This document shows positions 42,990-50,789 of a stretch of 64,000 nt of DNA, one piece after another. How positions within the stretch are numbered: position 1 is the first letter of the stretch; each line of letters begins with the position of its first letter. Location: NCBI GenBank assembly GCA_934693165.1, contig CAKUUX010000001.1, positions 124,001 through 188,000 on the forward strand, read 5' to 3'. A program made the position numbers and the translations under genes. This DNA is from an uncultured Candidatus Melainabacteria bacterium. GTDB taxonomy: Bacteria > Cyanobacteriota > Vampirovibrionia > Gastranaerophilales > Gastranaerophilaceae. The notes below the pieces were generated by a model. The model saw only the letters and a program-made list of their open reading frames with translations. It searched no databases and was not told the DNA's origin.

Positions 42990-43976
42990 TTATAAAATAT
43001 CTTCTTCCGTAACTTCTACTTCTGCAAATTCAAGTTTATCAAGAGCATTTTTATCTCTTTCTTTTCTTTCAACATATTTGCTGAAAGTTTGGCTTAAGTA
43101 AATACCAAAGAATATTACAAAACAAGAAATCATTTGTAATATGTTTGATGTTTCACCTAGGAAGAACCAGCCGAATAACAAGGCTGAAATTGGAAGTAAA
43201 AATAAGAAAGGTGAAACTTTGCTTGCAGAAAGTATATTCATTGATGAATTATACAAAGCATAAGCTACAACTGTTAAAATACCAAGGTATCCAACAAGGT
43301 AAACGCTTGAAGATGAAGTTATAAGATGAATAGGTTCACCAGCGATAAAACACATACCTGTGAAAAATATTGCTCCACCAAAAACTGCTATTCCAGCAAG
43401 ATAAAATGGAGGATATTTATCCATCAAATACTTTGTTGTAACAATACTAACGCAAGTTAAAATTTCTGCACCAAGTTGTAATGCGTTTCCAAGAACTGGT
43501 CTTGGAGCAAGTTCAGTAACGTCTGATGCAAGACTTAGTAAAATTGAACCCAATATTGCTATACCTAAACCAATATAAGCTAATCTTGGAAATTTTTCTT
43601 TTAAAATCATTCTCGCAAAAAAGATGATTAAAACAGGTTCTAAGGAACTTAAAACGCCTGCTTGACCAGATGATGTAAATTTTAAAGCATTTGTTTCAAA
43701 AATAAAGTATAAACAAGGTTCACATAAAACCATTAAAAGGATAAATTTTATATCACTTTTATCTATTTTAACGTTTCTGTAAATCGTTAAGAAAAACGGA
43801 ATGAATAAAATTGTTGAAAGACTCATTCTTATAGCCATAAGCGACAGAGTCGAATATTCATTAAGACATATTTTTGTTGCTGTTAGTGATGTTCCGTAAA
43901 GTATTACGGCAATTGAAATTGAAATGTAAGCAATTACTTTGCTTGAAAGTTTGTGTTTTACTGGTAAATCTATCAT
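42990..43976 (-). CDS. EamA/DMT-superfamily transporter
   Basis: An inner-membrane protein with ten hydrophobic segments in two EamA repeats (first GTSLTATKICLNEYSTLSL; second GAEILTCVSIVTTKYLMDKY), the drug/metabolite transporter fold. It ends in a charged cytoplasmic tail. The frame is open to 44012, but AAGGAGG at 43986-43992 sits 9 nt before the ATG at 43976, so this start is chosen (328 residues). The substrate is unknown; amino acids or metabolites are typical. Confidence 0.87.
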   Translation of the reverse strand: MIDLPVKHKLSSKVIAYISISIAVILYGTSLTATKICLNEYSTLSLMAIRMSLSTILFIPFFLTIYRNVKIDKSDIKFILLMVLCEPCLYFIFETNALKFTSSGQAGVLSSLEPVLIIFFARMILKEKFPRLAYIGLGIAILGSILLSLASDVTELAPRPVLGNALQLGAEILTCVSIVTTKYLMDKYPPFYLAGIAVFGGAIFFTGMCFIAGEPIHLITSSSSVYLVGYLGILTVVAYALYNSSMNILSASKVSPFLFLLPISALLFGWFFLGETSNILQMISCFVIFFGIYLSQTFSKYVERKERDKNALDKLEFAEVEVTEEDIL

Positions 43977-44250
43977 TTCATAAAGCCTCCTTGTAAATTT
44001 TGTGATATACATTCATATCTATAGTTCGGTATGCAATATAAATCTACACACTAAAACCATAGACTAAAAAATCATATCATAGAAAAAAAAACAAATGCAA
44101 TAAAAAATCTTGCATAAATTGAAAAATTAAAGATGTTCTTTTACGTTAAAATTTTTGAAATTTTATTATGGCAATTTAATTGACTTTTAGACTAATGGCA
44201 AAGTGCAAAATTTTTTAGAAAAACATTACATCTCTTAACATTAAACTTTT

Positions 44251-44781
44251 CTAGGATAAATATATTTTCTTCAATATGTACAAATCATTTTCGCTAGGTG
44301 AAGAGATGTTTTTTTGATGAGGAACATACATTATATCGTCAACTTCAACTCCATGACCTAGTCCTAGGGCATGTCCTAGTTCGTGCATCATTGTTGCGAA
44401 AATACTTTCGTTTGTTGTGTTTTTTGGTGAATATTCGTTTGGTAGTCCAATATCTATCGAAATCTTTTTTATAATCCCATTTATTACGCTAGGATATTTG
44501 CACATTCCTTCAAAAACTCTTCCGACTTTTGTCCATTTGATGATAATATCAGCACTATTTGGCAAATATATTTGATTGAACATTATATGAATGTTGCAAG
44601 TTTTCAAAATAGTATTCCAACTTTGTATAGCTCGTTGGACTTCTGATTTGTAAAAATCTTTGTTAGAAATGTTTCCAACAATATCTGCAACAAAAACATT
44701 TAAAACATTTTTGTCCCATTTTATCAGTTTCCCATTAACCTTTGAGTTTTCAATATATTTGTCTATGTTATTTGAAATCAT
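44251..44781 (-). CDS. Matrixin-like metzincin peptidase
   Basis: A 176-residue protein with the complete metzincin zinc site H133-E-L-G-H137-x2-G140-x2-H143 in MMHELGHALGLGHG and the Met-turn Met in DDIMYVP. The upstream part (AIQSWNTILKT; SADIIIKWTKVG) is typical of small matrixins. No signal peptide is visible, although this class usually acts outside the cell; it may be exported by another route or lack a recognised leader. It lies 1 bp after the YczE-like membrane protein gene in the same operon. Confidence 0.83.
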   Translation of the reverse strand: MISNNIDKYIENSKVNGKLIKWDKNVLNVFVADIVGNISNKDFYKSEVQRAIQSWNTILKTCNIHIMFNQIYLPNSADIIIKWTKVGRVFEGMCKYPSVINGIIKKISIDIGLPNEYSPKNTTNESIFATMMHELGHALGLGHGVEVDDIMYVPHQKNISSPSENDLYILKKIYLS

Positions 44782-44782
44782 T

Positions 44783-45439
44783 TTATTGTTTTTTGTATTT
44801 CATAAGTTTTAAAAACATATCAGCAAAAACACCAACTGTTAAAGCTGAAATCAAAGTACCTTCACGAACGCATTGACCAAAGATTTCCCCTAAACCGAAG
44901 TATGTTATTAACATTGCCATAACAACAAGTGTTACATCAAAAGTAACTTTAACAACGCCAAAGTTTAATTTTGAAACCTCGTAAATCACTTTAACAAGTC
45001 CATCTCCTGGCATGTAAGTTAAATCAGCCCAAACTTCCATTGCAATACCTAGACCGATAATTGCTGAACCAATTATGATAAGTAAAATGTTCCACCAGTA
45101 AGCACCTGCGTGGATAAATTGAGTTAAATACATGCTTAATGATATGAATAAACCTGTTGCAAGAGCGATTGGTAGTTGAACAATTTGAACAGGTGGAAAT
45201 TTTTTGCGTAAGATTAATACTTGACCTAAAAAGAATAGGGCATTGAAAATGAATGCACACATTCCAAAATCAAAGTATTTTATGTTAAATAATGAAATTG
45301 CGTAATATGGTGATGCAATTGGTGTTGTACCAAGCATACTGCGTGTTGTGATTGCAATTCCATAACAACTTACAAACATACCTAAAATAAATATTACTAA
45401 TCTAAAAATAAAATCTTTTTTGGTTTGACTTTTTTCCAT
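44783..45439 (-). CDS. YczE/YyaS/YitT-family membrane protein
   Basis: A 218-residue inner-membrane protein with five or six hydrophobic helices. LVIFILGMFVSCYGIAITTR, LGTTPIASPYY and GIAMEVWADLTYMPGDGLVK are characteristic of the YczE-like family, sometimes predicted as transporters. The function is unknown. TTTAGGAG precedes the ATG, and the metzincin gene follows 1 bp downstream. Confidence 0.82.
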   Translation of the reverse strand: MEKSQTKKDFIFRLVIFILGMFVSCYGIAITTRSMLGTTPIASPYYAISLFNIKYFDFGMCAFIFNALFFLGQVLILRKKFPPVQIVQLPIALATGLFISLSMYLTQFIHAGAYWWNILLIIIGSAIIGLGIAMEVWADLTYMPGDGLVKVIYEVSKLNFGVVKVTFDVTLVVMAMLITYFGLGEIFGQCVREGTLISALTVGVFADMFLKLMKYKKQ

Positions 45440-45877
45440 ATTTCTCCTAAAAATTAAATGATAAATTAATTATACAATAAACTTTTTAAATTTCTCATAT
45501 AAATGGATGAGGTGAGCATGGGGAAATGTAGTATCTTTGGGATGTAGAAATAAATACTACAAATACATATCCCAAAATATATGCCGATAAATAGCAATCT
45601 GTATATTTTTGCAACCTAAAACGAGAATTAGGTTGTATTCTTGCGTGTGTAGGCGTTATTGGGGAAGAAGAAACATACCCTCTACAAAAACTGGGAGAGG
45701 AAAATATATTTGTTTTTCCTCGACACATTTGCGATAGATGAAAGGTATGGCAAAATTTGTCCGATTTTTTAAATTTTTATCAAGGTTTGTTAAGTATTTG
45801 TCTTTTTTTGCATAATAAAATAAAATGGTTATTGTAGAGGGTTTAGACTTAGAAATCTAGTCACAAATGGGGTTAAA
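45440..45877. other. Structured intergenic region upstream of the recA operon
   Basis: No convincing gene in 438 bp. Three palindromes lie close together: GTAGTAT/ATACTAC (45528-45534 with 45554-45560), AACCTAA/TTAGGTT (45613-45619 with 45628-45634) and CCTCT/AGAGG around 45669-45700. A 77-codon minus-strand frame at 45495-45728 has low complexity of design and no family resemblance. The right part carries a promoter for the downstream gene. It could hold a small RNA or a decayed repeat. Confidence 0.45.
45798..45826 (+). promoter_or_regulatory. Promoter candidate for the HTH gene and recA
   Basis: TTGTCT (45798-45803) and TAAAAT (45821-45826) are separated by 17 bp. I see no LexA-type inverted repeat of the Gram-negative or Gram-positive kinds here, so SOS control is not evident. 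Confidence 0.5.
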
Positions 45878-46351
45878 ATGGCAAAAGAAACTGTTCTTTC
45901 ACCACATGAAGTAAGAGAAATCTTAAATTCTGATAACAAGGAAATTATCAGACTTTGCAAGCTTGCTGCGATTACTCCTCGTCAAAATTCTAAAGGTTAT
46001 ACCTTCTTTTCTTATGATGAAGTAAAAAGATTGAAAGAATTAAGAGAAAAATACAAACAATCAATTATTAATTCTAAACAGTTTAAAACTCTTGAAACTA
46101 TTAAAAGTGCTTTTTATCAAATAGAAGATAATCTTCCAGAAGGTGCAACTGAATACATAAATCAAAAATTTAGAAAACTAGAAGAATTCTTTGAAGGATA
46201 TGAAAAAGTAAAAAGTGAAAACGAAACTCTAAAATTAAAATTAGCAAAAACTAGCAAAGAAAATTGCTACTTAAAAGATAGAATTAATGAATTTAAGCCA
46301 CTCGGTATGGGTGTTTATATAAAAACAAAAAAACGTGATTATTCAATATAA
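45878..46351 (+). CDS. MerR-like helix-turn-helix protein with coiled-coil tail
   Basis: A 157-residue protein. The N-terminal 65 residues read like a MerR-type winged helix (LSPHEVREILNSDNKEIIRL, TPRQNSKGYTFFSYDEVKRL). The rest is a coiled coil (LEEFFEGYEKVKSENETLKL). The ligand-binding part of real MerR proteins is absent, so a DNA- or partner-binding role is likely. recA starts 11 bp after its stop and is almost certainly in the same operon. A protein of the same design is encoded at 62919. Confidence 0.75.
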   Translation: MAKETVLSPHEVREILNSDNKEIIRLCKLAAITPRQNSKGYTFFSYDEVKRLKELREKYKQSIINSKQFKTLETIKSAFYQIEDNLPEGATEYINQKFRKLEEFFEGYEKVKSENETLKLKLAKTSKENCYLKDRINEFKPLGMGVYIKTKKRDYSI

Positions 46352-46362
46352 AAGAGGTAAAT

Positions 46363-47382
46363 ATGGCAGTAAAAGAAAAGGAAGAAACTAATGTAAGTGC
46401 TGAAAGAGAAAAAGCCTTAAAATTAGCAATCGAAAAAATAGAAAAAGATTTTGGTAAAGGTTCAATCATGAAACTTGGCGACAAAACAGCTGTTAATGTT
46501 GAAGCTATTCCAACAGGCGCATTAGACCTTGATATTGCACTTGGTATAGGTGGTATTCCTAGAGGTAGAATTATTGAAATCTATGGTCCAGAAAGTTCTG
46601 GTAAAACAACTCTAGCACAACATATCGTTGCAGAATGTCAAAAAAAAGGTGGTATAGCAGCGTTCGTTGATGCAGAACACGCTCTCGATCCTGAATACGC
46701 CAGAAACTTAGGCGTTCAAGTTGATGATTTGTTAATCTCTCAACCTGATACTGGTGAACAAGCCCTTGATATTACAGAAGAATTGGTTCGTTCTGGTGCA
46801 GTTGATATTATCGTTGTCGATTCAGTTGCAGCACTTGTTCCAAAAGCTGAAATTGAAGGTTCTATGGAAGATCAACAAATGGGTTTACAAGCTCGTTTGA
46901 TGAGTAAAGCGCTTAGAAAATTAACAGGTGTAATCGGTAAAACTAATACAACAGTTATTTTTATCAACCAATTAAGAAACAAAATTGGAGTTATGTACGG
47001 TAATCCTGAAACAACAACAGGTGGTAACGCTCTTAAATATTACGCATCAGTAAGAATGGAAATTAAACGTGTTGAAAGTTTAAAAGGTGAAGACGGTGAC
47101 GTTGGTAACCATGTAAGAGTAAGAGTTTTGAAAAACAAAGTTGCTCCACCATTCAGAACAGCTGAGTTTGATATTATCTTTGGTAAAGGTATTTGTAAAA
47201 TCGGTAATATCCTAGATGTTGCTGTAAAACTTGATATCGTTAAAAAAGCAGGCGCTTGGTTTAGCTTTAATGACGAAAAATTAGGTCAAGGTAGAGAAAA
47301 AGCTAAAGAATTCCTAGCTCAAAATCCTGATATCTTAGAAACAGTTGAAAAACTTGTTAGAGAAAAATTAGCTGAGTCTTAA
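46363..47382 (+). CDS. recA: Recombinase RecA
   Basis: A 339-residue strand-exchange protein and SOS co-protease. Walker A GPESSGKTT (75-83), Walker B IIVVDSVAALVPKAEIEG, loop L1 with EGSMEDQQMGLQARLMSKAL and loop L2 with FINQLRNKIGVMYGNPETTTG are intact. AGAGGT precedes the ATG. It is the second gene after the HTH/coiled-coil protein. A strong palindromic terminator follows at 47431. Confidence 0.98.
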   Translation: MAVKEKEETNVSAEREKALKLAIEKIEKDFGKGSIMKLGDKTAVNVEAIPTGALDLDIALGIGGIPRGRIIEIYGPESSGKTTLAQHIVAECQKKGGIAAFVDAEHALDPEYARNLGVQVDDLLISQPDTGEQALDITEELVRSGAVDIIVVDSVAALVPKAEIEGSMEDQQMGLQARLMSKALRKLTGVIGKTNTTVIFINQLRNKIGVMYGNPETTTGGNALKYYASVRMEIKRVESLKGEDGDVGNHVRVRVLKNKVAPPFRTAEFDIIFGKGICKIGNILDVAVKLDIVKKAGAWFSFNDEKLGQGREKAKEFLAQNPDILETVEKLVREKLAES

Positions 47383-47385
47383 CCC

Positions 47386-47427
47386 AAACGAGCAAGACAG
47401 CGTGAGTGAACGAATATTGAAGATTTT
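47386..47427 (+). repeat. Dispersed repeat fragment behind recA
   Basis: It contains CGAGCAAGACA, GCGTGAGTGA and TTGAAGATTTT directly after each other. The same three words occur in 24821-24919, but with CGAGCAAGACA last. No coding potential. Confidence 0.6.
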
Positions 47428-47430
47428 AAC

Positions 47431-47470
47431 AAAACAGAGGCGAAGCCTTTAGGCTTCGCCTCTGTTTTGT
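47431..47470. terminator. Bidirectional terminator of recA with GGCGAAGCC core
   Basis: A perfect 17-bp stem (47431-47447 with 47452-47468) and loop TTTA, with A and T runs at its base, so it can stop transcription from both sides. The core CGAAGCC/GGCTTCG is shared with the terminators at 28837 and 36791. Confidence 0.94.
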
Positions 47471-47502
47471 CGGGTTCAATGAAATTGTCGAACCCGACCT
47501 AC
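47469..47502 (-). repeat. Short dispersed palindrome (GTAGGTCGG element), reverse copy
   Basis: GTCGGGTTC pairs with GAACCCGAC (47469-47477 with 47490-47498), then CTAC. On the minus strand this begins GTAGGTCGGGTT and matches the element at 22806. The rest of the gap to 47641 has GAGGGTA/TACCCTC and a CTCTCCCC-rich block but no gene. Confidence 0.55.
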
Positions 47503-47641
47503 AAACTGAAAGACAGATGAGGGTAAAATATAGACAAATACCCTCACCGAAATTTTAAAGTTTCAAGCAAAGCTTTCAACTAAAAATTTCTCCTCTCCCC
47601 TATTTTGCAAAGGCAAAAATGTGGCGAGGGAAAATATTTTA

Positions 47642-49840
47642 TTATTCTATAATTATTTTACTAGGTTTTAAATACCAAGAAGGATAAATTTCAAGAGGTA
47701 TCAAAACGGCTGTTGCATTATTTGTGTTAAATTTTAATGTTGAAGTTGAGCCTTTCATTTTGATTTCAAAATTATCTGTTATAGGACTTCCGAATTTAAC
47801 AAATTGCATTTTACCTTTAAAAGTATCTTCGTAAACGTTTTCAGAAATCTTCTTTAACCCAACATTTTCAATATTATTTGCCCAACTTTGAGGAAGTTGT
47901 TTCAAATCTTTGTTTCCTAAAATTTCATCAAGAATTTGCAAGTCTTTTTGAGAATATGAATGTTCAATATTTTTATCAGTTTTTACAAGATAAACTAAAT
48001 CCTTATCCTGAAGAAGTTTATAGTTATTTGTCAAAATCCATTTTGTGATTTTATTTATTCTAATCATCGGATAAATTTCATCATGCGTAACATTATCTGA
48101 TTTTAGGATAATTATTTTTGGTGGATGTTGTTTGATTTGTTCTAGCGCAACATCTTCTTCTTTTTCGCTTGTGAAATTAAAATACGAAATCATATTGCAA
48201 GGTGCTTTTCTTTGTAAATAAAAATAATTAAGTCCTCTATTTGTCAAATCCAGTATATAATCATCTTTTGAAGAATACTTATCCACAAAATTTTTCATAT
48301 CTTCAATATTTTGTTTTTGTATTTTATTCAATTCAAAATCACGACCTTGAGTTGAATTATCCCATTTGCCATTAAAATTTAGTGCTATAAGTACAACAAG
48401 CAAAATCGTAAAAATATATTTTGTATATTTTAGCCAAATTGATTTTGTAATCATAAAAATAAATGGCAAAAGGATTGTTATATATGCAATTGAGATATAT
48501 CTAATTCTTGAAAACATAATATAATCAATTCTTGTAAGTGCATAAACACTTGCTACAACTGCAAACAAAGTTGCAAATGAATATACAAAAATTAGCTGTA
48601 AGTTTTTATTTTTATATGCTTTAATTCCTTCTATCGCAAAACAAGGAACTGCCAAAAGTGCAAATAGTTTTATAAAGTTTGACCAAACCTCTGACCACTT
48701 AAAAACAGGAAAACCATTTGCATAAGAAAGTGTATCAGAAATTAGATGATAGTTATAAGCACCTGAGATAAATTCTTTAAATATCATTTTGAAAAATAAA
48801 TATGTAACTACAAGATAGAGTATTTTAACCATTTGTTTGTGTTTTAAAAGTTGGTACAACTTGTACAATGCAACAGGCAAAAGTGCTACTGCAACGAATA
48901 TTCCAACTTGGAACCAAAAAGCTGTCATTAAAAATACTGCAACAATGTACCATTGTAGCCAGAATGTAGGTTTTTGGCTAAGCATTTCCTTTTTCAAAAA
49001 TCCAAGTGCAATCAAAAAATATACATTAAAATAGTAAAATGAATTTACCAAAATCCCAGTGATTAAAATAGGGTTTTTAGAAAAAATTAAAAATCCTAAA
49101 AATATTGATAATATTAGGTTTAAGTTATAAATCAATGTTTCTGCAAGTAAAAACGAATAAACTGTGTATTCTCCAAAAACTTTATTTGCAACAAATCCAG
49201 AAAAAATATCATTATATCCGTGAATTAGGTTTATATCTTGAAAAAGTTTGAACCCTTGAAAGTGTGCAAGGTAATATGTTCCAAATTTTTCACCAAAATG
49301 GTAATCATCAATATTAATATTTCCAAAATTATAAGAATGCCCAAAAACTAACAATAATAATGGAATTATTGCTAAAGGCGAAACTTTTTTATCTTTAAAA
49401 ATAATTTTAAAATAGATATCAGCATTTGCTAAAACTATTAAAAATAAAACAATAAAAAGTAAAATAGGATATTCTGTAAGGTTTTTACTTGGATAAAGTA
49501 AAAAATACATAAAAGTTGAAAGAGTTTGCAATACCTGTAAAATCTGAGGATTACCTTCTCTTACTGGAAATTGAAAATCTTTGAGTTTATCCTTTATTTC
49601 AAAATTTGGTAAAACTTTTTTCAAAATTAAAAAACAAATAAAAAATATTGCTATATAAATTCCATAAATTAAATAATCAATATTTTTGTTATAATTTTCA
49701 AAAATTGTTGAACCCACAACAAGTTCAGTTAAATTTGTACATTCGCAAATTGAGTACAAAATCTTATAAATAAAGCAACTTAGCCCACAGGAAAGGGCTA
49801 TGCACAATGCATAATTAATTACCAAACTGTTCATAACCAA
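47642..49840 (-). CDS. Large polytopic membrane protein, glycosyltransferase-like
   Basis: A 732-residue protein with at least ten transmembrane helices in its first 500 residues, followed by a soluble region of about 230 residues. DDYHFGEKFGTYYLAHFQGF (about 175-194) sits between helices, where GT-C transferases keep a catalytic acidic loop. The C-terminal part (QQRG-like YILDLTNRGLNYFYLQRKAP) resembles the periplasmic domain of lipid-linked sugar transferases. The assignment is tentative; no partner sugar genes are adjacent. It overlaps era by 26 bp, so it is probably translated with it. Confidence 0.65.
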   Translation of the reverse strand: MVMNSLVINYALCIALSCGLSCFIYKILYSICECTNLTELVVGSTIFENYNKNIDYLIYGIYIAIFFICFLILKKVLPNFEIKDKLKDFQFPVREGNPQILQVLQTLSTFMYFLLYPSKNLTEYPILLFIVLFLIVLANADIYFKIIFKDKKVSPLAIIPLLLLVFGHSYNFGNINIDDYHFGEKFGTYYLAHFQGFKLFQDINLIHGYNDIFSGFVANKVFGEYTVYSFLLAETLIYNLNLILSIFLGFLIFSKNPILITGILVNSFYYFNVYFLIALGFLKKEMLSQKPTFWLQWYIVAVFLMTAFWFQVGIFVAVALLPVALYKLYQLLKHKQMVKILYLVVTYLFFKMIFKEFISGAYNYHLISDTLSYANGFPVFKWSEVWSNFIKLFALLAVPCFAIEGIKAYKNKNLQLIFVYSFATLFAVVASVYALTRIDYIMFSRIRYISIAYITILLPFIFMITKSIWLKYTKYIFTILLVVLIALNFNGKWDNSTQGRDFELNKIQKQNIEDMKNFVDKYSSKDDYILDLTNRGLNYFYLQRKAPCNMISYFNFTSEKEEDVALEQIKQHPPKIIILKSDNVTHDEIYPMIRINKITKWILTNNYKLLQDKDLVYLVKTDKNIEHSYSQKDLQILDEILGNKDLKQLPQSWANNIENVGLKKISENVYEDTFKGKMQFVKFGSPITDNFEIKMKGSTSTLKFNTNNATAVLIPLEIYPSWYLKPSKIIIE

Positions 49841-50711
49841 TATCTTTTAGAATTCTTTTGTTTTTACGCCAATTTTTTTCTAATTTTACATAAAGCTCAA
49901 GATAAACTTTTTTCTCCAAAATTTCTTCAAGTTCTTTTCTGGCTTCCATACCAATTTTCTTTAAAAGAGAACCATTCTTACCAATCAAAATGCCTTTTTG
50001 GCTTTTTTGTTCGCAATAAATTACAGCATAAATCTTATCAATATTTTCTTGCTCTTCATAACGTTCAATTTTGACAAAAACAGAGTGTGGAATTTCGTCT
50101 TGAGTATTTAATAAAATCTTTTCTCTGATGATTTCTGTTGTAATAAATCTCATATTTTCGTCAGTTACAGTATCGTCATCAAAGAATTTTATACCTTCTG
50201 GTAATTTCGAAAATAGTGTTGAAATAAGTTCATCAACATTGTTATTATTTAATGCAGAGATTTTTATTACTGGCAAATCCTTACCTTCAAAAAGTTTTTT
50301 ATAAGTTTGAAGATTTTCTTCAATCTTTTCTTCTGAATTTAATTTGTCAGTCTTATTCATAACAATATAAACAGGGATTGTTGTTTGAAGAAGGTTTTCA
50401 CTAATCCATTTGTCGCCTTTGCCTGCCTCTTCTGAGCCGTCTACCAAAAATAGAATTAAATCACTATCAGGTAATGCAATTTTAGCTTCGTCAACAAGAC
50501 ATTCGCCAAAATCATTCAAAGGTTTGTGCACCCCAGGAGTATCAATAAAAACTATTTGACCTCTTTCGTCTGTAAAAATACCTTTTATACGTTTTCTTGT
50601 GGTTTGAGCTTTATCAGTCGCAATAACAATTTTTTGCCCAAGGATGGCGTTTAAAAGAGTTGATTTACCTACGTTTGGTCGTCCTATTATCGTTACAAAT
50701 CCACTTTTCAT
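49815..50711 (-). CDS. era: Ribosome-assembly GTPase Era
   Basis: A 298-residue GTPase that binds the 16S rRNA 3' end in 30S maturation. G1 is GRPNVGKST (10-18), G2 TTRKRIKGIFT, G3 DTPGVHKPLNDFGE and G4 NKTD; the C-terminal KH domain contains GILIGKNGSLLKKIG. The length is normal. A TGGTATCCT extended -10 on the minus strand ends 6 nt before the ATG and no ribosome site is visible, so a leaderless mRNA is possible. The downstream membrane-protein gene overlaps by 26 bp. Confidence 0.96.
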   Translation of the reverse strand: MKSGFVTIIGRPNVGKSTLLNAILGQKIVIATDKAQTTRKRIKGIFTDERGQIVFIDTPGVHKPLNDFGECLVDEAKIALPDSDLILFLVDGSEEAGKGDKWISENLLQTTIPVYIVMNKTDKLNSEEKIEENLQTYKKLFEGKDLPVIKISALNNNNVDELISTLFSKLPEGIKFFDDDTVTDENMRFITTEIIREKILLNTQDEIPHSVFVKIERYEEQENIDKIYAVIYCEQKSQKGILIGKNGSLLKKIGMEARKELEEILEKKVYLELYVKLEKNWRKNKRILKDIGYEQFGN

Positions 50712-50789
50712 ACTTATAGGATACCATAAATTAAAAAAATATTTTATTTTTTTCTTTTAAATGCTAAAATCTAATTAAGGAGAGTTTAA

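Noticed and set aside
43977..44012. Longer EamA start at 44012
   Set aside because: AAGGAGG at 43986-43992 would lie inside the coding sequence and is correctly spaced for the ATG at 43976.
45495..45728. 77-codon minus-strand frame
   Set aside because: No ribosome site and no recognisable protein pattern; it lies across several palindromes.
45780..45877. SOS (LexA) operator before the recA operon
   Set aside because: No CTGT-N8-ACAG or GAAC-N4-GTTC type inverted repeat was seen in the upstream gap.
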